A DNA stretch of 19,990 bases. Origin: Micrococcales bacterium. Lineage in GTDB: Bacteria > Actinomycetota > Actinomycetes > S36-B12. The stretch is taken from positions 52,279-72,268 of the forward strand of contig PBWE01000007.1 of the NCBI GenBank assembly GCA_002728915.1, read 5' to 3'. A program made the translations under genes and the position numbers. Positions within the stretch are counted from its first letter, which is position 1; every line of letters begins with the position of its first letter. Below the pieces are notes generated by a model. The model made no database searches and was not told the origin of the DNA. It saw only the letters and a program-made list of their open reading frames with translations. Of the stretch, positions 14,000 to 19,990 are shown piece after piece.

Positions 14000-16444
14000 T
14001 TACACGTACTCGTGCTTGCGCAGGAAGCGAATCGCGAAGACGCCGTAGATCGGCGGTAGGTAGAAGGTGACGAGGCGGAACGTGGTCGCCGTGGTCAGGG
14101 CGATGTCGGCGGGGACGCCGATGGCCTGCAGGCACAGCGTGTAGCCGGCTTCGGCGACGCCGACGCCGCCGGGGATGGGCATCAGACCGGCGAACAGGCT
14201 GACGAGAGTGTTGATGAGGATGAGTTGCGACAGGCTCGCGTCGTATCCGAAGCCCTTCAGGCAGATGCCCAGGACGATGGCTTGCATGACCTGCGCTCCA
14301 GCGTTGCCACCCAGGAGCATGAGTATCTTGCGTGGCTTGCGGACAACGCCGATGGATTCGCGGACGTTGTTGAAGGAATCTCGGATCATCTCTCGGACTT
14401 TGGGCAGTATCGAGCGCACGAAGGTGCGGATCCGCTGGACGACAAGGGCGACGAGGATCACTAGCAGAATCAACACCAGTGCGATTTCAATGATCGTGAT
14501 CAAGCCGGAGAAGTCTCGCCCGGTGTTTTCGGTGATGATCGTGCCCAGGCTGACGGTGAAGCCCGACAGCCCGAGAATCCAAATGGTCAGCAGGAACAGC
14601 ACCTGGACAAGGAACCCGCTGAAGCCGTCAATGACACCGATGGATACCGCCTGCACAGGCGGGAAGCCGAAGCCTTGGAAGAAACGAATGTTCATTGCCA
14701 TCCGAGCGGCCGTTGCAGGCATCGTGACGGCGATGAACTGGATCGCGTATTGCAGCATGAGAGCGGGGAAGTACTTCACCGGGCGATTCGCCGCCCCCAG
14801 GGTGGAGAAAGCAAAGAAGGCCTGCACGACCGGGGCCAATAGGAATGCTACGAGAATGATCTGGGAATCCGCGTCCCTAATGCTGCGGAGGATCTCCACG
14901 AAATCGACACCCGTGATGAGTCCATAAAGGGACACGGCAATGATGGCAATGATGGCCATCGTGATGATGGACCGGAGATCCACGAGCCGGACCCGCGCCA
15001 ACTGAACGTCCTCGCCGCCGGTGGTTTCGACCACTTGCAAGCGCAGCTCTTTCGCATTGACATTCTTCGCGGCGCTGGAAGCATTGTTGATGGCGGCTTT
15101 CTGGAGGTAGGGAATCAGTTCGCGTAACTCGTCTGTGGACAAGGACTCCTGAGCGATCGACACCGACTCATCGACCGATAAGCCCTTCGCGGTGAGCGCG
15201 AGGACGTTGACCTTGTCGAGGACTCGACCCGTCGTCGAGTCGGAGATGTAGGCGGAGCGAAGATCGTTGAAGGCGATGTCGCCGTCCCGATCGACAGAGA
15301 TGGCATGGAGTGAGATTTCCGAGTGGACCAGGCCGGCTCGGTGCAGTCCTGTCACGAGCGCCCACATCTTTCGGGCAAGGTCCGCTGTCATGTCCCGGTC
15401 GGCGAGCGTTTCTCCGTAACCGTCGCTGACGAGCAGCACGTCGGATCGATCCGTTTCCAATAGGCGCAGAACGGGGACAGCGGGGACATCATGTTGACGA
15501 GCGAGCGCCGCCATCAGCATCCCGTGTTCGGCCTGATCGAGGCGCGCCCTAACCAGTCGAGACTTTGTTTCCCGGTTCTTGAAGTGAGCCGTGACTCCGC
15601 CCCACAACTGCGAGTCGAGGGCGTCGTAGGCGAAGACATTGACCGAGATCAAGGAACCGTCCATGAGGTGACCGCGCATGCGGTGGATCCCCGGGGCAAC
15701 AACGTCTTCTTCCATGTCCTGCGCGTCGATTCCCGACGACACCAGGTAATCGCGCACCTCGTCGGGTGTGGGGCCACCCGAGGGCGTTCCAAAGATCAGG
15801 TGGGTGATGGCTCCCGCGCCGATAGCGATGAGAACGAGCGCCACGGATCGGGTCGGGAGGAAATCCGCCAACGCTATGGAGCCGAGGAGCGCTCCGCCGA
15901 TCAGTACTCGGCCGATGATCCGCGCGGGGCGGCTGACGAAGGGTGAGGCAGTGGACACGACCGCCGAGCACACAGGAATGATGAGTGTGTACGACCAGCT
16001 AGGGGTCCAGGCTCCTAATGATCCGATCTGGAAAATCTCGATCATGTCGATCTGGCGGGCGGCGAGGATGGAGAAGACCCAGCCGATGGCGACCGCGATC
16101 AGTAGTTGCACGACGAGCACACGGTGGGTCTTGCTGAGCACGCTGGCACCGACGATGACCAGGCTCCAGATGATCAAAGCGATGGATCCCATGAGGAGCG
16201 TGGAGTCAACGACGGTTGCCAGTCCGGGGTTCACCGACAATCCCGTGAGGAGATCTTCTGGAAGCAGGAAAAAGATCAGAATCAGGCCAACGGAGCAAGC
16301 CGCGAGAACCAAGAGGTCGGTCGGTCTTCTCGCGACGTTGGCGATCTGCGAACTGGACCACAATTGGAATTGCGAGAACCGTGACCGGAGCGGGCGGTCG
16401 AGATCAATATCACCGATCTCGGAATCGTCGAATTCCTCAGCCAT
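14000..16444 (-). CDS. Large LPG-synthase-TM/UPF0104 (YbhN-type) membrane protein with a degenerate kinase-like domain
   Basis: This protein of about 814 residues starts MAEEFDDSEIGDID. Using a longer GTG frame from 16492 for numbering (subtract 16), residues about 57-235 form six or so membrane helices. Residues 245-500 are soluble and kinase-like: LVTGLHRAGLVHSEISLHAI (380-398) then DIAFNDLRSAY (405-415). Residues 508-826 form the flippase-like LPG_synthase_TM domain, with MPATAARMAMN, PIPGGVGVAEAGY and TFRLVTFYLPPIYG. Where active relatives have HRDLxxxN and DFG, this one has HSEISLHA and DLR, so catalysis is doubtful. Relatives move or modify envelope lipids; the substrate is unknown. It lies 128 bases after the DUF1254 gene, perhaps with its own promoter. 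Confidence 0.85.
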   Translation of the reverse strand: MAEEFDDSEIGDIDLDRPLRSRFSQFQLWSSSQIANVARRPTDLLVLAACSVGLILIFFLLPEDLLTGLSVNPGLATVVDSTLLMGSIALIIWSLVIVGASVLSKTHRVLVVQLLIAVAIGWVFSILAARQIDMIEIFQIGSLGAWTPSWSYTLIIPVCSAVVSTASPFVSRPARIIGRVLIGGALLGSIALADFLPTRSVALVLIAIGAGAITHLIFGTPSGGPTPDEVRDYLVSSGIDAQDMEEDVVAPGIHRMRGHLMDGSLISVNVFAYDALDSQLWGGVTAHFKNRETKSRLVRARLDQAEHGMLMAALARQHDVPAVPVLRLLETDRSDVLLVSDGYGETLADRDMTADLARKMWALVTGLHRAGLVHSEISLHAISVDRDGDIAFNDLRSAYISDSTTGRVLDKVNVLALTAKGLSVDESVSIAQESLSTDELRELIPYLQKAAINNASSAAKNVNAKELRLQVVETTGGEDVQLARVRLVDLRSIITMAIIAIIAVSLYGLITGVDFVEILRSIRDADSQIILVAFLLAPVVQAFFAFSTLGAANRPVKYFPALMLQYAIQFIAVTMPATAARMAMNIRFFQGFGFPPVQAVSIGVIDGFSGFLVQVLFLLTIWILGLSGFTVSLGTIITENTGRDFSGLITIIEIALVLILLVILVALVVQRIRTFVRSILPKVREMIRDSFNNVRESIGVVRKPRKILMLLGGNAGAQVMQAIVLGICLKGFGYDASLSQLILINTLVSLFAGLMPIPGGVGVAEAGYTLCLQAIGVPADIALTTATTFRLVTFYLPPIYGVFAIRFLRKHEYV

Positions 16445-16572
16445 GGGCCAGGCCCCCGTGCGCTGCGGTGAGGCCACGCGAAGCAGTTGCACTGGCGCGA
16501 TGGCCGACCAACATCACAGTCGCTGCACTCCTTGATACGGGGACGAGGACAAAGGTAGCGAAAGCCCGCTTG

Positions 16573-18078
16573 CTAGGGCGTCAACTCGATCTCACCCGGG
16601 CGCCATGTCTTGTCAAACCAGGCCTCTTCTGGGCCGTAGAGGCGCAGGATCGCGAACCAGCTCTTCTGTGGGCGGGTCTGAATCCAGTTCCCCTCACCCT
16701 CCGCCGGCTGCTGCGGCCCGATGGTAAGCAGAACGCTGCCATCGGCATCGGTCCGTAGGTCTTCGCGCATGCTGTTGACGCTCGGGAACTTCTGGTCCGG
16801 GGTTTGCAGCATCGATCGTGTCTGCGGGTCGTAGACGACGAAAGACCAGAAGTTCTTCGCTGGAACGTTTGCCGGGATTCTCAGGGTGTAGGTCTTGTCC
16901 CCGTCGAACCACTCACCGTTGGCGTCGCGTGCGATGATCGCGTACTGCGAGCCGACTCCGGGGATGCGCCACACCATCGCCGGGGTGTTCACGGTCGCGA
17001 CGTAGAAGAACGCGAGGCGGGAGTCCATGTCGGTTCCGCCCGCACCATCGTCCACCAGGAAGCGGTAGTCCCATTCGGGGAAGAGGGTGAACCACTTGCT
17101 GTTTTCTTCGCCGTACAAGTAGGCGGCGGGGTTGCGCGGGGCGAAAGCGACCGCGCGTGCGTACGCACTGGCTGTCGCGGCGGCCTCTTCGAACTTCTCC
17201 CGTTGTGGACCATCAGGGGAGAAGGGCTGTCCCTTGCGTATCCCAAGAGCGCTGGCGATGCCGAGTACTTCCGGGTCGAATGCGTCGGCCGGCTCTTTGC
17301 TGATGGCTCGGTGGATTTCCTCGAAGAAGGACACATGGTTGGAGTGAATGGTGTTGTGCACCAGGCCGGACCCGTTCACCCAGTTCATGGCCGGCGGATT
17401 CGACTTGTCCTTCAGCGCATAGGCCTTGATGCCTGTTCGAAAATTCGTGGACGCTGGTTCGGGATCACCGTTGACGAGCAGGCCTCGGCACGGCACCCAG
17501 TTGGTATAGGTCGGCGTATGGGCGATGAAGTAGTTCTCACCGTCGACGTCTGCGACCTCGCCGTTGGCGACCTCCGTCAATGGTCCGTCGTAGTTCGGGC
17601 CGAGGATCAAGTACTTTCCGCCCTCACCGCGGTCCGGGCCAGGCGCGCCCATGTCGGTGACGAACTTGAACGTGGCGTCGTTGATCGTGCTCGGGCCGCA
17701 ACCCGGTGGCACCTCGATGACGACTGGGCCGGATTTCTCGAGATCGAGCACGCAGAACGCGTACACCGTGTCGGTGTTTCCCGTCAGGTACAGACTGTTG
17801 GAGTCCATGAGGTCGTCGAAGATCATCCAGTTCTGTTCGGGCTTTCCTCCTGAGAATTGCTGCGAGGTACCAAGGCGAATTGCTTCAAGGCTGGCGACCG
17901 GCACCATGTTGATGAACAGCGATACCGCTCGGTGGAAATCCACTTCGCCGTACGACGCGGCGACCGTCGCCGGCATGGGCATGCCGTCGCGGAACTGCAA
18001 GGTGACGCCGTCGACGGATGCATCATCGTCTGTATAGAGATCCGCGGGGATCTCCGTGTTGTAGTTCGCGCTCGCCAT
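16573..18078 (-). CDS. DUF1254/DUF1214 domain protein
   Basis: This 501-residue protein has no signal peptide. DUF1254 occupies about 45-170: FHRAVSLFINMVPVASLEAIR, then LYLTGNTDTVYAFCVLDL and GPVVIEVPPG. DUF1214 occupies about 375-490: DGDKTYTLRIPANVPAKNFWSFVVYDPQTRSML, then GSVLLTIGPQQP and NWIQTRPQKSWFAILRLYGPEEAWFDKTW. The pair is a common two-domain architecture of unknown function, frequent in actinobacteria and proteobacteria, often secreted elsewhere. The ATG has a full AAGGAGG Shine-Dalgarno. The upstream region holds a perfect inverted repeat (18105-18126) and the shared spaced repeat (18157-18181), so it is probably regulated with the other members of that set. Confidence 0.92.
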   Translation of the reverse strand: MASANYNTEIPADLYTDDDASVDGVTLQFRDGMPMPATVAASYGEVDFHRAVSLFINMVPVASLEAIRLGTSQQFSGGKPEQNWMIFDDLMDSNSLYLTGNTDTVYAFCVLDLEKSGPVVIEVPPGCGPSTINDATFKFVTDMGAPGPDRGEGGKYLILGPNYDGPLTEVANGEVADVDGENYFIAHTPTYTNWVPCRGLLVNGDPEPASTNFRTGIKAYALKDKSNPPAMNWVNGSGLVHNTIHSNHVSFFEEIHRAISKEPADAFDPEVLGIASALGIRKGQPFSPDGPQREKFEEAAATASAYARAVAFAPRNPAAYLYGEENSKWFTLFPEWDYRFLVDDGAGGTDMDSRLAFFYVATVNTPAMVWRIPGVGSQYAIIARDANGEWFDGDKTYTLRIPANVPAKNFWSFVVYDPQTRSMLQTPDQKFPSVNSMREDLRTDADGSVLLTIGPQQPAEGEGNWIQTRPQKSWFAILRLYGPEEAWFDKTWRPGEIELTP

Positions 18079-18104
18079 GACATTTCCCTCCTTGGGCTCA
18101 CGGG

Positions 18105-18126
18105 ACGGTGTGCGTGTTCACACCGT
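18105..18126. promoter_or_regulatory. Perfect 8-bp inverted repeat just upstream of the DUF1254 gene
   Basis: ACGGTGTG (18105-18112) pairs with CACACCGT (18119-18126) around 6 bases, ending 27 bases before the ATG and about 12 before the ribosome site. It could be a leader hairpin or a second protein-binding site. Confidence 0.5.
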
Positions 18127-18156
18127 GGCAGAGGCAGGCCGTCGTGGGTGAGCGGT

Positions 18157-18181
18157 GAGACAAAGTCGCCAATTATGTCCC
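18157..18181. promoter_or_regulatory. Spaced inverted repeat (shared operator candidate, copy 4)
   Basis: GAGACA (18157-18162), 13 bases, TGTCCC (18176-18181), in the 184-base divergent gap between the DUF1254 and acyltransferase genes. The sequence GAGACAAA-K-TCGCC is nearly shared with copy 1 (7101), extending beyond the half-site. Confidence 0.55.
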
Positions 18182-18226
18182 ATGGTCGTTCACGTGTCCG
18201 TGACTCGCAGTTTCCCTTCACTACTG

Positions 18227-18273
18227 CACGATGGCCCATGTGCGTGACACACGCAGGCGACCGTGCCATCGTG
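18227..18273 (+). promoter_or_regulatory. Nested hairpin spanning the acyltransferase start
   Basis: The outer arms CACGATGGC (18227-18235) and GCCATCGTG (18265-18273) match perfectly over 9 bases. Inside them TGCGTG (18241-18246) and CACGCA (18250-18255) pair around 3 bases. The outer 3' arm overlaps the GTG start at 18263 and ends 7 bases before the ATG at 18281, so folding could hide the start region. Confidence 0.5.
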
Positions 18274-19801
18274 GGCGCCGATGAAGGTCCTTCCGAACGT
18301 CTCGCAGGCGGCAGAGAACACCCCCGAGCACCGTGATCGCATCGTCGATGCTGTCCGCGGGGTCAGCCTCGTCGTCGTCGTTTTCGGCCATCTGCTGCTC
18401 GCGGTCGTGTATTGGCCCCCGGAGGATCCGCCGCGCCTCGGCAGCTTGATGCTCGCCTATCCGTGGACCCAGGTGCTGACGTGGATCCTCCAGGTGATGC
18501 CGCTGTTCTTCGCGTTCGGCGGAGCCGCAAACGCGCGGGCATGGATCCGCGCGAAGGAGACGTACACGCCCTACTCCACGTGGATGTGGGGAAGGATTCA
18601 ACGGCTCCTTCGACCGGTCACCATCTACCTGCTGGTCGGGGCAACAGCGGCTTGGATCACCTCTGTCATCTGGGGCGATATGGTCGCGCCACTGCTCGGT
18701 CAACTCGGCGTGCAACTGTGGTTCCTCGGCGTCTACATCGTTACCACCGCGCTGCTGCCGGGGATGCTGGCGTGGCATCAACGATCTCCCGCCGGGCCCT
18801 TCCTCGTGCTCGTCCCCATCGTCGTTGTCATCAACCTGGGCACCACGATCGCCGGGTGGCCGCTCCCCGTGGGCATCATCAACGTGATCCTGGTGTGGTT
18901 GCTGCTGCAACAACTGGGGTTCTTCTGGCGATCCAACCCGCAGCATGCCCAGCCTCGACGGTGGTCTGCGGTGGGTGGAGGCTGCCTGGCGCTGGCAGTG
19001 CTCTTAGTGGCCTGGGGTCCCTGGCCGGTCAGCTTGATCGGCATTCCCGGAGACATCGTCACGTTCGATTCGCTGTCGATCTTCGGATCCACCATCGCGG
19101 TGCCCGGATTCGATGGGGAGTACTCCAACATGTTCCCGCCGAGCATCATCTTGCTGTTGCAGGGCGTAGCGCTGGTGTCGGCCATCTATGTCTTCCAGCG
19201 GCCGCTTAGCCGGTTGCTGCACCGATCACGCGTGTGGTGGGCGGTCACCGGGATCAACATGACGGCGATGAGCTCTTATCTGTGGCACGTGCCGGCGATC
19301 ATGTTCGCGTTCGTCCTGCTGCACGCAATCGGTCTCGATCCGCCGACGGAGATCGGCGAGGCCGGTTACCCCGTGCCCATTGCTGCAGGCCCGTATTTCG
19401 CCTGGTTCGCTCTCGCGCTGGTCGTCTTCGTGGTGTTGCTGGCGGCGTTCGTGTCGGTGCTGTGGAGCACCGAGTACCGTCCGTTGCCGTGGTGGGATTC
19501 CCCCGTTCGCCTCAGCGTGTTCGGTGCCGGTGCGCTGCCGCGGAACATCATCGTTGCGGTGGGGGTCATCGTCTTGTGGCTGGCGTTCATGATTCTCGCC
19601 ATCGTGGGCTTGCGGGGATTCCCCACGGAAACCCGCTACTGGTCCGGGATCCCGGTCAATGCGCTGTGGGGAGTTGTCGGAGTGTTCGTCGGTTCGGCCA
19701 CTGTTCGACTGACGTCACGACCAGCTCAGGTGGCGTCGGCTACCCAAGAGTCATCACCGCTTCGACCATCTGATGGTCCGAGGCCTCGAAATCGGGGTTG
19801 A
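18263..19801 (+). CDS. Acyltransferase-3 family integral membrane protein
   Basis: This protein of about 512 residues has some ten membrane helices. The first helix carries the family signature RDRIVDAVRGVSLVVVVFGHLL, with the conserved basic residue and His of the PF01757 active region. MPLFFAFGGAANA and, late in the protein, SSYLWHVPAIM also fit. PF01757 enzymes transfer acyl groups to sugars, lipids or peptidoglycan at the membrane; the acceptor here is unknown. The start is uncertain: GTG 18263 (AGG upstream) or ATG 18281, neither with a strong ribosome site. It diverges from the DUF1254 gene. The hydrophilic C-terminal tail overlaps the convergent gene by 62 bases (19740-19801). Confidence 0.85.
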   Translation: MPSWAPMKVLPNVSQAAENTPEHRDRIVDAVRGVSLVVVVFGHLLLAVVYWPPEDPPRLGSLMLAYPWTQVLTWILQVMPLFFAFGGAANARAWIRAKETYTPYSTWMWGRIQRLLRPVTIYLLVGATAAWITSVIWGDMVAPLLGQLGVQLWFLGVYIVTTALLPGMLAWHQRSPAGPFLVLVPIVVVINLGTTIAGWPLPVGIINVILVWLLLQQLGFFWRSNPQHAQPRRWSAVGGGCLALAVLLVAWGPWPVSLIGIPGDIVTFDSLSIFGSTIAVPGFDGEYSNMFPPSIILLLQGVALVSAIYVFQRPLSRLLHRSRVWWAVTGINMTAMSSYLWHVPAIMFAFVLLHAIGLDPPTEIGEAGYPVPIAAGPYFAWFALALVVFVVLLAAFVSVLWSTEYRPLPWWDSPVRLSVFGAGALPRNIIVAVGVIVLWLAFMILAIVGLRGFPTETRYWSGIPVNALWGVVGVFVGSATVRLTSRPAQVASATQESSPLRPSDGPRPRNRG

Positions 19802-19990
19802 AACCTCGGCCGGTGTCGTGCATCACCGTTTCGTAGCTGACCGGTGTCGCACCCAGACCCATCACATAGTCGAAGCGGGGCGATGTCTACTGGATCTTCA
19901 TCGCAAGGCGGAATCGTTCCATCGGGTCGATCTCGTGATCGGCGCTGTCGTCGCCGACGGCCAACTCCACGAAGTGGATGTCGGCGCCGG
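19740..19990 (-). pseudogene. 3' end of a probable endonuclease/exonuclease/phosphatase-family gene, interrupted by an in-frame amber codon
   Basis: Leftward from the edge, an open frame reads GADIHFVELAVGDDSADHE, then MERFRLAMKIQ, and meets TAG at 19889-19887. The same frame continues coding-like: SPRFDYVMGLG, then FEASDHQMVEAVMTLG and a final TAG at 19742-19740. RxDYV followed by ASDHxxVEA is the usual end of the EEP (endonuclease/exonuclease/phosphatase) fold, where the Asp-His pair is catalytic. Codon use is GC3-rich on both sides of the amber codon, which suggests a recent nonsense mutation, a sequencing error or readthrough. A GTG/ATG pair soon after the amber (GTG-ATG-GGT) could start only a fragment. 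The 5' part lies outside the window. Confidence 0.55.

Noticed and set aside
13597..14070. 157-codon plus-strand frame in the gene-poor stretch
   Set aside because: It is Cys/Arg/Pro-rich without any domain, and its end runs antisense into the UPF0104-type gene.
18221..18946. 241-codon minus-strand frame opposite the acyltransferase start
   Set aside because: It is a His/Asp/Gln/Arg-rich antisense shadow of a gene with clear acyltransferase motifs and hydrophobic helices.

Overview
The window is a high-GC chromosomal segment from an actinobacterium. GTG and TTG starts, GC-rich hairpin terminators without long U tracts, a GAP-family (sulfolipid-addressing type) membrane protein, DUF6325 and SHOCT small proteins, and lipoproteins with LAAC/VAAC lipoboxes all fit the Mycobacteriales (for example a Rhodococcus- or Gordonia-like organism). 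The genus is inference. I see no rRNA, tRNA, CRISPR array, transposase or integrase.

Left third (1-7060): a divergent carbohydrate-catabolism locus. Leftward from about 5957 run a class II (zinc) aldolase, a HAD phosphatase/phosphomutase-like protein, a two-domain DhaK-DhaL sugar kinase, a fused alpha+beta E1 thiamine-diphosphate (TPP) enzyme, and the start of a SorC/DeoR-type sugar-binding regulator that leaves the window at base 1. Rightward from 6132 is a metal-dependent TIM-barrel sugar (phosphate) isomerase/3-epimerase ending at a strong hairpin terminator. The enzyme mix suggests that a ketose is isomerised, phosphorylated and cleaved, with fragments passed to a 2-oxoacid-type TPP enzyme. 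The kinase resembles tetrulose kinases. No E2 or E3 subunit is in view, so the role of the E1 fusion is open.

Middle (7060-13500): a small single-helix membrane protein. A leftward cluster follows: lipoprotein, DUF6325 protein, SLC13-type transporter with RCK_C-like inserts, and SHOCT protein. Then come a small I78-inhibitor-like lipoprotein, a GAP-family membrane protein, two tandem paralogous TetR regulators (about 59% identical by hand alignment) and a small four-helix membrane protein.

Right third (13500-19990): a gene-poor stretch containing a hairpin and an orphan coding-like C-terminus. Then a large LPG-synthase/UPF0104-type membrane protein with a degenerate kinase-like domain, a DUF1254/DUF1214 protein, and a divergent acyltransferase-3 family membrane protein. 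At the edge is the 3' end of a probable endonuclease/exonuclease/phosphatase-family gene, interrupted by an in-frame amber codon.

The most notable pattern is a spaced inverted repeat, roughly G-R-R-ACA, 13 bases, TGT-Y-Y-C. It occurs in four intergenic regions: before the small membrane gene (7101), between the two lipoprotein genes (10475), immediately before the tandem TetR genes (11745, the longest arms) and before the DUF1254 gene (18157). It looks like one operator shared by a local regulon, possibly run by the TetR pair.
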